Shown piece after piece: positions 32,670 through 45,471 of a stretch of DNA of 64,000 nt. Position numbers and translations under genes: made by a program. The notes below the pieces were generated by a model that did not search any database, was not told the DNA's origin, and worked only from the letters and a program-made list of their open reading frames with translations. Source of the stretch: Citrus sinensis (taxonomy: Eukaryota > Streptophyta > Magnoliopsida > Sapindales > Rutaceae); assembly GCF_022201045.2 (NCBI RefSeq), contig NC_068562.1, forward strand, positions 8,042,001 to 8,106,000. The letters are read 5' to 3'. Position 1 is the first letter of the stretch; the number at the start of each line of letters is the position of its first letter.

Positions 32670-34915
32670 GTCCTTCACGGCTGTAGATCATACAATGATT
32701 GGGGAAAAAAGAAAAAAAATATATTTCATACACAAGAAGCACAACCCAATCATAAAGAGAAGCGAATTTCATAAAGAACTCCCATCATTAATGATAGAAC
32801 ACACTTGCAACCAAATTGGATAACTTTAAATACCATCATCAACATCGTGCAGTCACGCAATTCTATGTACAACAAGAAATCCATTGTTTTCCATTACAAG
32901 ATCAGAAAAATGAATTTTCCCATGATCTATAACTGCAACACACTAAAAACCCAAACAAATGACAAAGAGATAACTGACAAAATTACTGCCAAATGGTTAC
33001 ACAAAAAGGTAGATCAAGTGATAATTTTATCTACTCTTAAGATCCCAGAACCGAAAATTTCAACCATTTCACATAAAACAAAATATAGTAAAAAAAAAAA
33101 AAAGAGGAAAAATTTAAGCTTCCATTTTACAAAGCTAAGCAACAGAAACCTCTGATCCAACCAATATAATAGATCATGTCAATATATGCTTGATTTGACT
33201 GACCAAGCAAACTAGTGAACAATCTATGCAAGTCTGGACATCCCATCTATCTAAACAAAGAAGAAAAAATTCCAAGAAAGAACATCTCTAAAATATGATC
33301 ATCAGAATTATCGATCGAACATCTGCATCACAAAACTAACTTCCAACGGCACAAATTAAAAATGTCAATTCAAAGACAAAAGAAAAGCTTGATTGGAACA
33401 AATGATCCACAAACCACGATCAAAAGCCAACAAGGACTTTAAACGCCAACCCAACAAGAAACTTCTTTTATACAAAACAAAAATCAGAACTTTAGATGAC
33501 AATCAGCGCCAAGTCATAAAAATTTATTTTTACCCCTAAAATAAAGACGAAGGAAAATGAAGATCAATATATCACATTAGATCAAAGCATCTACTCAAAT
33601 TCCATAACTTGTTAAAAATTAAAAAAGAAAAACAGAAAATAAGCTACCAAAAAAAAAAATATTACTACAATTATTTAATCTAACTTTGAAATTTTTTTCT
33701 TAATCTTAATTTTTTTTCCAAAGATGATTAATAAAATTTTTCTTCTTTCTTGGTGCAGGATTAGCTAAATTAAAAAACTTGGAAGCGTTGGATTTGAGTG
33801 ATAATTATATTATACACGGTTCTTTAGAAGGTAATTTTTTTAATTAAACAATTTGCATAGTTAATTTTCATTCAATATTTACCATATTATTTAATTAAAC
33901 AATTTAGATGAGAGTGACCTAGCTATTATTGACAAAATTTATATTTTTTTAACAAGATTAGCAAATTTGACAAACCTGCAAGTGTTGGATTTAAGCGATA
34001 ATGAAAATTTGACAACGCTAGGTAAGCCACGACGTCTGAGATAAGAAGCAAATTAAGAATTAATGTTTATCAAGTGCACGGATTACATACAATGCTTTTG
34101 AATGTAATATTTTCATTCAAAAGCATTGGATCTTCGTGATTGTGGAATAACTACAATTCAAGGTCTACAACAATTTACTTCCTATTAATGTCGAATTTAG
34201 AAAAAGTTTTCGACAGCCCTCACTTTTTAGTGTTTTTAAAGTATTATTGATAAATGTATATAACAACCCAAAGATTATAAACTTTTTTTAAAATTTATAG
34301 ACTTAATTCTTCTATTCCTCTATTTTTTTCCAAAATAAATAAAGCAGGATTAGCCAATTTGTCAAAATAGTATAAGCTTATCCGTAACATGGCCAAGTAA
34401 TATTTGAATTTTCGTAAATAGTTTAATTATTTAAAAAATAGTTAAATTGAAAAGATTGGAAGCATTGTATTTGAGTGACAATAATATAAACGGTTCTTTA
34501 GAAAGCCAAGGTAAAATTTTTAAATAAATGGCTTACATAAATTTGAGTGGCTTAACTAGCGCTGCCAAATTTTCATTATCGCTTAAATTCAACACTTGCA
34601 GGTTTGTCAAATTTACTAATCTTATTAAAAATATATAAATTTTGTCAATAATAATTAGGTCACTCTCATCTAAATTGTTTAATTAAATAATATGATAAAT
34701 ATTGAATGAAAATTAACTGTGCAAATTATTTAATTAAAAAAATTACCTTCTAAAGAACCATGTATAATATAATTATCACTCAAATCCAACGCTTCCAAGT
34801 TTTTTAATTTCGATGACCTCTTCAGCTACGGCCAGAGATACTCCGCAGTCAGCTTCTTTGGCCGGCCCGGCACAGTAGGCGGGATGTAGTCCGCAACGAT
34901 AGCACCTCCACACAT
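32665..34915 (-). pseudogene. group VII ERF pseudogene (exon 1 start and intron)
   Basis: The promoter, ATG (34913-34915) and the first 29 codons align with the intact ERF exon 1. The N-degron start MCGGAIV is kept, with ADY at residues 8-10. Codon 30 is TAG (34826-34828) where the intact gene has GAG. Homology stops at 34812, where an LRR-derived inverted repeat replaces the rest of exon 1 and the last part of the intron. Most of the intron follows (to about 32670). The AP2 exon is absent apart from some 20 bp. If transcribed it could only make a 29-residue peptide. The TATA region and 5' UTR are still more than 90% conserved. Confidence 0.92.
33656..34811. other. inverted-repeat block made from an LRR receptor-like gene fragment
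   Basis: Arms of 264 bp at 33767-34030 and 34547-34810 are inverted copies at about 95% identity by eye; the loop is 516 bp. Each arm holds LRR-coding pieces: KNLEALDLSDNYI with SLEG, and LTNLQVLDLSDNENL. The first piece sits between an AG (33758-33759) and a GT, like a small LRR exon of plant receptor-like proteins. The loop holds further pieces (ALDLRDCGITTIQGL and RLEALYLSDNNINGSLES). No long ORF, kinase or transmembrane part is present. It looks like captured gene DNA. A transcript could fold into a long hairpin. Confidence 0.8.
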
Positions 34916-36778
34916 GGTTAAGGGTTTCTCGTTTCTTCTGGTTTGTTCAGGGACTAAAGAGAAAAGATTTTTAGAAGAGAATGGGTTAAATGTAAAATTT
35001 GCTTTTGTTGGCTTGAGAGAGTTTTGGATTCTTTAGTGTCTACTGATGAGGTTCAAGGGTTGGCGGAGGGTAGACGGCTTTATATTGTAGAGAGATGTTA
35101 TTAGACTATTTTAACCTCGAGTGGCGCGGTAATTACATTTTGGTTCAAGAGCTACACCAAAACCGACTAAATGCCATGAACGATAACACAAATTTTTTCT
35201 TTTTAATTTTTTATACCCTGATCATGTATGTACTCTTGATAATCTTGGTAGCAAACTCATGTTATTGATAGGAGATGACTTCAAATTTCAATTATTAATA
35301 TCTAGTATTACAAAATGAGTGCGATTCACACAAGAGTATGTATTATACTTAAAAATGATATTATCCATGAGATTTTATAACGTTTATACAAATTGAAAAT
35401 ATTATTTGAGATCATAACAATCATATATTTTAAATTTATTTATTGACTATTATGTGATCTGAACATTTAAAAATAATTAATTTTACAAACTTCACTTTAC
35501 CTAAATAATCTTATTTTTATTGTTCTCGCCTTCATGTGATAGCATGAATTACATGTTGACTTAACAATTAGTATTCTTGATTTCATTATTTTGACCTAAT
35601 TTAGTGATGGCAAGAATTATATTATGGTTTAACGATAATGATATTTTAGAATAATAATATTAGTATTCTTATTATTAATTTTAAATTTTTATCTAACAAC
35701 AATATCTTGTGACATTATAATGTTCATGCATTTAAAATCCATTTATGAGGATGTTATGTGATCCTTTCAGGTGTAAACAAATGCATTAATAAAAGTAATT
35801 TTATTATTATTACTATTATTATTTTAAATAATTTAACAATAAAACAAAACATGCTTGAGTTATAGCATATGTCTTATTTTGTACTAAGGGATTTGCAAAA
35901 ACTACTCATCTATAAAATTACTTCACTTGTAAGATTTATTTCCATACTTAAAAATATTGAAACAAGTATTTAATTAATTGTTCAACAAGAGAAGAGATGA
36001 TTCGGTTGAAGTGGGTGGTGGGTGAGATGAAGGACAGTACCTGCGATAAAATGGCAAAAGTGAAAAGTTATTGAAATGAAGAGGGTAAAAATGGGAATTC
36101 AGGCGGAAACATTTTTTGACAATTTTGGGCTTGATTAAAAAGGGAGCTAATTACAATTGGGGGGCCGGTGAGGGTTGGAGCCGTGTGGGTCTGGTGAGAG
36201 AATGGCGTCATGTGGTTCGTTTTGATGGGAGTTACCGCATTTGCGCTCTGCGAGTCTGCATGGACTACACTTGCACAAATTTTCATCATCATTTTTTTTT
36301 CTCAATCTTTTAATTCCTTTCCGTAATGGGCCTCCCAATGAAGATTTTGTTATTTATGTCATAATAATACAACAATTATAATTTCTCCTTTTCAAAAATA
36401 GTTATTTGTTGAAGTTATTGGGAGTTCACGATAATGATACATACTAATTGGGGTTATTTTATTTGGCAAATTATATGAGCTACCAATTAGTGGTGGTTTA
36501 AAATCCGGAAGCGCTATCAATGCATGAGAAATCTTATATAAACAAGTAACCGTAAAATTTGGTCTAAGGTTAGGTTGAAGAGATTTGAAATTAGGCTTTT
36601 TTTTTGGGCATATTTAATCACATGTGATTCTTGGTGGTTTCCTGTAAACCATTTTTACTAGTTCTAAAAGCATGTGGATTGTCTTTGTGGCTACCTAATT
36701 CTATGAGGTGGTGAGCCAAATTGACTGCACAAAAATTTCCGCAAAATCACCTAACTTGTATTCTATTCACTATGTTTC

Positions 36779-39222
36779 AGGAAGTGGTTCACTCCATGCG
36801 TAGGAAAACTGGTAAAAGAGGGCTCATGACTATTAAGGTGGATCTCGAGAAGGCGTATGATCGGCTGAACTGGTCTTTTATTTTTGAAACTCTTCAACAG
36901 ATGAGGCTCCTGATTCACTTATCTCGACTCATCATGGAATGTGCTACCTCAGCTACCATGAACATTTTGTGGAATGGTGAGGTAACTGAGGAGTTTTATC
37001 CGGGAAGAGGTATTCGACAGGGTGACCCTCTATCTTTGTATATATTTGTGCTCTGCATCGAGCGTTTGGGCCACAGAATATCCCAAGCTGTGGTGGATGG
37101 AAGTTGGAAACCAATTCGGTTGGTTAAACATGGCACTCCCCTTACCCACCTTTTTTTTGCTGACGATTTGCTCTTATTTGCAGAAGCTTCAATTGATCAA
37201 GCTTATATTATTGATGCGGTTTTGGAGAACTACTGTCGAAGTTCTTAATCAAAGGTTAATAAAGTGAAAACTACAATTTTCTTTTCGAAGAATGTTGCTT
37301 TAAGAGAGGCAAAGCTCATTGGTGTTGCCTTGGGGATTTCGATTACTCATGACTTAGGAAGCTACCTTGGAGTGCCGTTACTTCATTCAAGGGTGAATAA
37401 AGCCACTTACCAATCTATTTTAGACAAGGTGGACATGAGGCTCAGTGGCTGGAATGCGGCTCATTTATCATTTGCTGGTCGTGTTACTTTGGCACAATCG
37501 GTGATTCAAGCTATGCCAATTTATGCAATGCGAACGACCATGCTTCCTTCATCGGTGCGCCATAGAATTGATAAGTGCTGCCGTAGATTTATTTGGGATG
37601 GGAAGTCGAAGAGTCACAAGATGTGCATGGTGGGCTGGGATAAAATTTGCTTGCCAAAATCACGTAGTGGCTTGGGTTTTAAAAATTTAGAGGTGATGAA
37701 TCATGCCTTGTTGATGAAGATTAGTTGGGGCATTATTTCCAACTCGAATACGTTGTGGGTGAGGGTTCTCTGTTCCAAATATGTATTGGACCCATGCAAT
37801 TTGCCGTCTTTCCTCCCTGACAAACAAGGATCGTGTATCTGGTCTGCTATAAGGAAAACGTGGGATGCAACCATCTATGGAGCTCGCTGGGTAGTGTGTA
37901 ATAGTGCTAGAATTCAACTCTGGCTGGACTGTTGGGTGACGAAATATGAACCTTTGATTCGCCTAGCTCTCCAACCGATTCCTCAGGTCTCTCTCAATGC
38001 CACTGTCAGTGAATTTACTAATGAACATGGTGGCTGGAGATGGTCGAACTTTGAACTCTTGTTGCCCCTTTTTATTCTTATGCAGATTGCTTCTATCATG
38101 CCTCCTGCTCCGCATCTTGGTCCTGATAGACTTTATTGGTGTTTCAATCTAAGAGGGATGTTCACTTTTCGATCCGCTTATGAGTCTCTATGCCATCATA
38201 ACTTGGACGCTCAAGATAAAGTATGGAACTTGCCATGGTCTTGGAAAGGGCCCCAATCTATAAAGCTCTTTATTTGGCAGATTTTGAATGGCAAATTGAA
38301 GACCCACAGTGAGCTCAATAGGCGTAATATTCCCGTTTCTAATGTTTGTGTTAGGTGTGGGGTTTTGGCTGAGGACATTCTTCATGCTGTGAGAGATTGT
38401 AGTTGCATTAAGAATCTATGGCTTCGACTTGTTCCAGCCTGTCATCAACTCTCTTTCTTCTAATCTAACTTACGTGCATGGGTTGATGCCAACATGCAAA
38501 ACAAGTGGAGAATTGATTTTGATCTTCCTTGGGATTGTATTTTTGGAGTGGCTATTTGAAGGTTATGGTTTTGGCGGAATCACTTTATTATGGTTGGGAA
38601 TTTGGTAGATAGCAAGACAATATATTCGGATATTATGGCTAGAGCCAGTGAGATTCATAGAATTAATAACTCTCATCTTAGCCAACAACCAAGACGTAAG
38701 GAGATTTTTATTGGTAGGTTGCCTCCTCCATGGCCTTGGTGTAAGTTGAACACAGATGGTTCCTGTAAAAATACAGGAGAAGCTGGAGCGAGTGGGGTTA
38801 TTCGCGATTCTTTTGGCAACTGGATCTCAGGTTTTAGTATGAATATTGGGGAAAGCTCAGTGATTATGGCTGAACTTTGGGGCATGTATCAAGGATTATC
38901 CCTTGCCTGAAATGCTGGCATCAGACATCTCTTGGTGGAAGTAGACAACCTCTGTGTAACTCAGATGATCTCTCAGTAGGTGGTCGTGCCTAATGTTTTC
39001 TATGCGTTAGTGGTGGCAATTCGTGATTTTTTTAACAGGAATTGGCAGATTTATATCTCGCATATCTATCGTGAAGCGAACTCAGTTGCATATTTCATGG
39101 CAAATATGGCTCACTTAGTACCACATGATTTACATTTATTCTTTAACCCGTCTGTGAGTATTTATTCTATTATTTCGCAAGATATGTTTGGGGTTTGTCA
39201 ACCCCGCCTTGTTCATGTCTAG
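36779..39222 (+). pseudogene. LINE ORF2 remnant: reverse transcriptase, zf-RVT and RNase H
   Basis: One reading frame carries the C-terminal two thirds of a plant L1 ORF2 protein. It has reverse transcriptase with VDLEKAYDRLNW, GIRQGDPLS and the catalytic FFADDLLLF (near 37155). A zf-RVT region CVRCGVLAEDILHAV follows near 38345, then an RVT_3-type RNase H (LNTDGSCKNTGEAGASG near 38745). In-frame stops at 37246, 38461, 38908 and 38977 break it. The endonuclease and ORF1 are missing through 5' truncation. The piece cannot be active. Confidence 0.9.
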
Positions 39223-39255
39223 CTCGTCTTGATGAGCCCCTTTTAATAAAAAAAA
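36779..39255 (+). mobile_element. 5'-truncated plant L1-type LINE
   Basis: The insertion is shown by comparison with copy 1: homology stops after TATGTTTC (36778) and resumes at TTGTTTATTTCC (39256). It starts inside the reverse transcriptase and ends AATAAAAAAAA. No target duplication is seen; instead about 23 bp present in copy 1 (26025-26047) are gone. It lies in the same orientation as copy 2. Confidence 0.9.
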
Positions 39256-41045
39256 TTGTTTATTTCCAATTAGAATACAAATTCTCTCTCTCTCTCTCTC
39301 TCTAGTTTTGGTCAAATTACAACATCGATTTACAAATATTTCTCACTTTAATTTGTTATCCAACTCAACTTGAGTGAAATTTTCCTACTGTTATCTATAG
39401 TAAAACATTTAAATAAGAATATTTAGTAATAAAAAAATGTGGCCCCAACTTGAGACTAGTTATAATTAGGAATAAACTCTACATTATAATAAGTTATATT
39501 TTTTTGTAGGTCTCGTCTTAAATAAACTTACCTCCACATAATAATAATATTTCACAAATATATGTCATGTTCCATTGAATAATTAAGCTGGAACAAAATA
39601 TCTTTTTAAAGTTTCTTGGAACAATGATTTGTTCTTTAAAGCTGCAACCACATCTTTCAACTTGCGGGTATGCATTAATTGGTCAGCATAGGCATCTTCT
39701 TGTTGAATCTAAAATATTTATAATTTCTCAAGTATGTTTGTAGCTTATTGGCATGAAACTTTTGTGTATTTATGTACTGTCATCTTTAGGATTATCCCCT
39801 TTCTCTTCTTATCTAATTATATCAACAATTTCTTCTTCAATTAAAGCATACCCAACTTATTGTTCACTTGGATGATTGATGAAGACATTAATATCCAATT
39901 GATTATTAATACATGACATAATTTACCTCTATATCACTTGCATTAGGAATAATTAAGTAAAGATAATAATTTTTGTACTATACTTCTATTGAGTTATAGT
40001 CTCCTTATAAGAATAAATTTCTCTAGTTTCAATAATATGACTATAAAGAGATTTTACTGTACTTATATTTGGCTACAAAATTTCACTAATGTAGTACTTT
40101 TTTTTTAAATAGAAGCTTTACTAATAGAGCTACTTCAGAGATAACCTTCCAATTACATGGATCGAAATTGTAAAAAAGTAGATATAAATGAACGTGATTG
40201 ACTTGTTAAATAGTCGACATAATATTTTATGTTGGGTAAAAATGTTTGATTAATTCCTGTATTATTAAAAATACCTCAAAATATTCATGTCTTTAAATTA
40301 TTGACACACTGCCATTAATTTTTGTTCCATTTAACTTACTTTTATAATATTGTAGCATTCCTTTTTTTTGACATTAATAAAAAGAAAAAAAATTAAATTA
40401 TCAATTTAATTCTAAAAAATAAAAACAAAAAAATATATATATTAATTTTTGTGGAACACTCAATTGAGGAGTTAATATATATATATATATTATTAATGTT
40501 AATATATTATAAAGGTAATTTATAAAAGATAAAAAATAACGGCATTGACATGGGTGTCAATAATTTGATAATAAAGATGTTTTGAGATATTTTAAAAAAC
40601 ATAAAACTAAACAGGCACTAATATCGTATTATAGAAAATAAACGAATTTTTACTCTATGTCATGTGAGAAAGAATCTCCCTTGTTGGAAGAGAAAAGTAT
40701 TTTACCATGGCTACTGGGGCAAAATGGCAACATTGTGAAATCAATAAAGAAAAGAGGGTTGATTAATTAATTAAGAAAAGAAGAAATGCCGCACTTGCTG
40801 GAATCTTCCGCAAGATGTGACGTCTTACCAAGAGTTAATCCAACAAAAAATGGAGTGAGGGAATGTGAAGAAAGGTAAATGGTGAAAATTCGTCTTTTGC
40901 CAAATAAATAAATAATAAAGGTGAAAAAGAGGTGCATGCATTAGAATCTGGCTTTACGCAGGGAACATCGAGAGAGTTGCGAAAACGACAAAAAGAAAAT
41001 GAATTGGAAAATTTCAAAAAGCAAAAACTTGTATTTTTTATATAT

Positions 41046-41490
41046 GGGTTAATTTTGTCCTACCCCCAAATGTTTCAACATTTTTCACCGCATCCTTAAA
41101 TGTTTCAACAATACTCAGTCCACACCTAAATCTGTTATTTTAACCGTTTATTCTAACGGTCAAAGGGTAAATTTGGAAATTTATATTTTAAATATTATTT
41201 GATGATGATAAATTAAATTTATTTGATAATTTATTTGATGGAATTATTATTAATTACCTTTAAATAAAAATTTTTAATGTAAACATTAATTATTAAATTA
41301 ACATTTTATCTCATTTTATTTTTCTTTAATTCAAGATAAGGGGTATTTCGGACATTTACTTAAATTTCAAATAGCTCTGTTAAACATAACGGTCAAATTA
41401 ACGGAATTGAGTGTGGAGTGAGCATTGTCGAAACACATGGGTGCGTGGCGAAAAATGTTGAAACATTTGGGGGTAGGACAAAATTAACCC
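41046..41490. mobile_element. MITE with 9-bp target duplication
   Basis: The terminal inverted repeats are about 40 bp: GGGTTAATTTTGTCCTACCC at the left, and its inverse with AAATGTTTCAACATTTTTC in both. TTTATATAT flanks it at 41037-41045 and 41491-41499. It is absent from copy 1. The 9-bp duplication points to a Mutator-like source. There is no ORF. Confidence 0.85.
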
Positions 41491-42060
41491 TTTATATATT
41501 TATTTATTTTCTTTTTTTACTTCTTTTGGAAGGTAAAAAACACGTTTCTGTTTAATCGCCCACTTGCATGTTGCTTCTGGCCGTATTAATATCTATCAGA
41601 GGAAATAATGCTTCCACTGACCCCGCAACTTAATTTTGGCAATTAAAAATAAAAATCTATCTGGATTTTTAGTATAAATTAATCAATGGGGTTATTTGTT
41701 TATTAGTTGTGTTGTTTTTTTCTCAAGGTGCTTCAGTAATCTATCTAGATCAAGATGAGGATTATTAATTTTCTATACATCGGTTTAGTGTAGATTATTT
41801 TCTTAATCCAAATTAGAGATCGTCAAAGAGTATCGGACTACTTAAGCGAAAAAGCCTTCAAATAAAAACAAGTGGGTTAATTTCATATCATTTTAAGATT
41901 TTTAGTATCATTATAGGAAATTTGATGAAGACTGCACTATGCTTTCCCCCCTTATTTTGTGCCTTACTTTTGTTATAAAATTCCAAGTTGAAACACAGTT
42001 TATTATAACATTCTAATGTTCAATGTTTCTATCCATTGCCCAAACTTTTAGTTTTAAAAA

Positions 42061-42349
42061 ATTGTTAACACTATCAATAGTCTTTTGGTCCAATGAGAGA
42101 AGTCTTACATTTATAAAGTTGAGTGTAAGGGCATTATAGAGGTTAATTTAAGTACTCACTCAATTATCAACTAATTGAGTGAAGACAGTATCTCCCTTAT
42201 GAAATGTGAGTGAAATATGTACCACTCGAATATTATAAAGAGTTTAAAGTATTTGAACAAGTGCTTCAGTGGGTTAATATATGGCGGTAATTCCAGTTGT
42301 TTAGTACGATTGTATATAACAGAATTCAAAAAAAAAAATTGTTAACACT
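42061..42349 (+). mobile_element. tRNA-derived SINE (same family as 18611-18936)
   Basis: The body is 42073-42337, with a poly-A tail at 42328-42338. ATTGTTAACACT flanks it at 42061-42072 and 42338-42349. Copy 1 shows the empty site near 30775, so it inserted after the duplication. It is about 75% alike by eye to the 18611 copy and lacks the B-box region. Confidence 0.85.
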
Positions 42350-43611
42350 TTTATTGTTGTTGTAGTAGCTTAACACGCCACCAAACAAGTTGTAATTGAT
42401 TAACTAATTCTAATGAAATATCATACCCCCGACATATTTTCGTCTTCCAAATCATATTATGCTATTTGCCATTCTACTTATAATTAAGATTTTGATTATT
42501 AGTTAATCGGCAAAATGGGCATTCTAAATTCTTTTTTTTATTTTTTATTTTTCCAAATGTTTTGGTGAAAATTTTGACATGACCTATGAGCGATGATGAT
42601 CCCTAGGAGTAGAAGAAGGTGGAAAGCTTGTGGTGTACACGCTTCACATTGATACAATTTGTCACATTAATTAAATTTGAATAATTTTTTGTTGTTGTTA
42701 TGTGCGGATAATTCCTGGGTTCCATTATTTTTTGAACATCAAGTGGACAAGTTGGTGGAATAGTTGTTGCTCACACAAACGTCTGTTACGAAAGCAAAAT
42801 CAATTTGTGTTGACCTTTTCATATAAACCCAACCGAAAAAACAAAAAATCGTGTTGACCAATTGCTGCCTAATTTTGACTGATCGAATTGAACGTCTGTG
42901 ATCAGTCGATCATGAACCAAAACAGAGGTCACGCCACTGCTCATTAAAGACATGCGATTTCTTTCTCGTGGACCATCGATTGTGTGATGTTGAAGAATGA
43001 TCATAAAGTCAAGATTTTTTTTAATTTAATTTATTAAAATTTGACCCATACAGAATTAAAAAAAAAAATGTTTGGATTTAGCTCTTATTTAAGACTTGCA
43101 AATAGTTTATACAAATTTTATAAGCAAATGGAGGTTGAAGTAGAATTATGAAAAGTTGGAAAATGGAGATATAATTGGATAGATATTAATAAAATAAAAG
43201 CTTAATGGAAGTATGGAATACTTTTTTGTATTGTGACCGATATTTGCCAACATTTAAGACTTCAAATATTGTAATAGTTTTTTTATCTAAAAAGTGGAGC
43301 GATTGAGAAAGTTAAATTAACTATTAACCCTATTTTTTAAAATTTAAATTTAATTAAATAATCAAATAAAATTATTTAAAAATTACTTGAAATATTAAAA
43401 TAATTTGTACAATTGTTAATGTGACAAGTGAAAGTACGATCATAATGTTGCTATATAATTATTTGCCAAATAAAAATTCAGGGGAAAATATTTCATTTTT
43501 CTCTAGTGGGTATGGGACACTCCTATAAAGAAAATATACTACGTATTTAAAAGTATTTTTCTTTCTTTACTCTGATTGGATGGTTTTAAAATAAGTGTGT
43601 GTGTATTGGAC

Positions 43612-44703
43612 GCCGGCGCACATATAGTGTGATATGCCTATCTCGTTCAAGCTTTTCTTTTTATTTATTTATTCATTGGTGCAACTGCTAACCAATAAAC
43701 TCGTAATTTGTTTTTGCTTTTGAATATACTTTCTAATTTTGTTACGGCTTCAACAACGAAGGTACAAGATTATGCAAAAGTGGAAGATACTCATTTTATA
43801 ATATTTTATATGTATGTCAAATTTTTTTATTACAAAATAATCACTTGATTAGTCCACCAAATGATTATTAGCTATTAAGAGCAAGTTGTAAACCTAACGG
43901 ACATACTATATTTTATATGGTTTCAAATCGAAGGCTACCGTGGTTTTGAACGTTTTCTTGTTTTTGATGGCGGTATTATTAGTTGGAGCTTACTAATCTC
44001 TATGAATTTATATATAAAATCATTCATAGTATTTTTATTTTTATTTTAATACAAACGCGTTGTTAGTCACACAGTTTAATAATATTAAAAACTGATTCGA
44101 TTAAAAGTGTATCCTAAAAAAATGAGGACGTGCGCAAGACTATATATATATATGGGAAAATTATCGTGCATATGCCAACAAATAATTTATGGCAGAATTC
44201 ATTGTGAAGGATTATGTCATTATCATGCATACGCTGAAAAGAGAAGAAGGAAAATGAATGAAGGCATCAAGTATATATCACAGTGTACTATCTATGAAAG
44301 TAACAACCAAGCCAATAGCCAGGACCACCTTCACTCTTATCACAAGATGAGATGTACATGTTGAATATGGAAATATTGATAAGAGATTAATAAAAATTAA
44401 AGTTGAATATAAATATGGAATGCTTTGCTGTGTCATTTATTTGAAGGATTCATATGTGACTCAAAATTTGCCAACATTTAGAAGGACTCAAATGTTCGAA
44501 ATAGTTTAAATAAAAGTTAAAGGCGGCGAGTAAAAGTAGGGTCCGGCTACGGTGCAACGGTGATACAGTATTACCATTGCATTCAGTCGTTAGATCCACT
44601 TAGATGAATGGATCCAGTGAGATCTAACGGCTGGGTGCAATGGTAGTACCGTATCACCGTTGCACCATAACTTTCTCCGTAAAAGTAAGAACATAATCTT
44701 GCT
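43612..44703 (+). repeat. 1.1-kb module, second copy
   Basis: Matches 31470-32555 closely. Extra DNA just before it (43047-43611) ends in module-like sequence (TATATAATTATTTGCCAAAT), evidence for an older tandem array. A short frame at 44107-44364 has no motifs. Confidence 0.7.
44539..44678. mobile_element. 140-bp MITE with 9-bp target duplication
   Basis: The inverted ends share GGTGCAACGGTGATAC and ACCATTGCA. GTAAAAGTA flanks it at 44530-44538 and 44679-44687. Copy 1 shows the empty site at about 32532. Confidence 0.85.
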
Positions 44704-45471
44704 TGCTATATAATTTATTTGCCAAATAAAAATTCGGGAGAGACAATATTGATGCGTGCACAGATAACGAGGTACGCTCATCTCACATAAATAAGCTTTT
44801 CTACTTTGTGGTGCTAAACCAGGAAACTTCTGTTTTTTAAATTTCCTTTTGATAAAAATTTCCAAATTTGCTTGGGCTCCTCCAACAAAGAAGTTGCAAG
44901 ATTATGCTTAGCCGGTGTGCCCAAGTGAAAGATACCCATGACATAATATTTGGAATAGAGTTCTAAATTTAATCTACACAAATTAATTTAGTCTAAATTT
45001 ATTCGTTAGATAAAAATATAAACAATAAAAATTATCATGTGGGTAAAGAGTTAATTAATTTAATTAACTAAAGTGTCATATTTTATACAAAAGTATATTA
45101 CTGTGTTTTTGCTCATATTTTAACATGTGTCAAAACGTAATAAGATAAATTTCAGATTTTCCTTCATAAAATAATAATTTTCAAGATACCCTTAAAACCA
45201 TCATAAACTTTAACTAAATCCCATTTTTATTCAAAATAAAAGATAAGAAAAAATGAGCGTAGGTTGATGAAATTTTTTTTGATGTAATCTTTTTTTAATA
45301 ACAAAAATAAGAATAATTTGAGGTTTACAATAGTTTAGAAATATTTTGAAAATGATCATTTATTTAGGAGGGTAATTCGAAATTAGTCTTTATTTAAAAA
45401 GTAACCATTTGTTAAAATTTAGTACAAGTTGTCAACCTAATGGACATACTATATTTTATATAACTAGCAAC

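Larger units (their letters stand above)
32665..44703 (+). repeat. tandem segmental duplication, copy 2 (with the broken ERF)
   Basis: This is collinear with 22642-32555. Present only here: the LRR inverted-repeat block (about 33656-34811, which replaces the end of the ERF intron and most of exon 1), a LINE (36779-39255), MITEs (41046-41490, 44539-44678), a SINE (42073-42337) and extra module DNA at about 43047-43611. Missing here: the equivalents of 26965-27808 and about 29300-29480. Confidence 0.9.
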
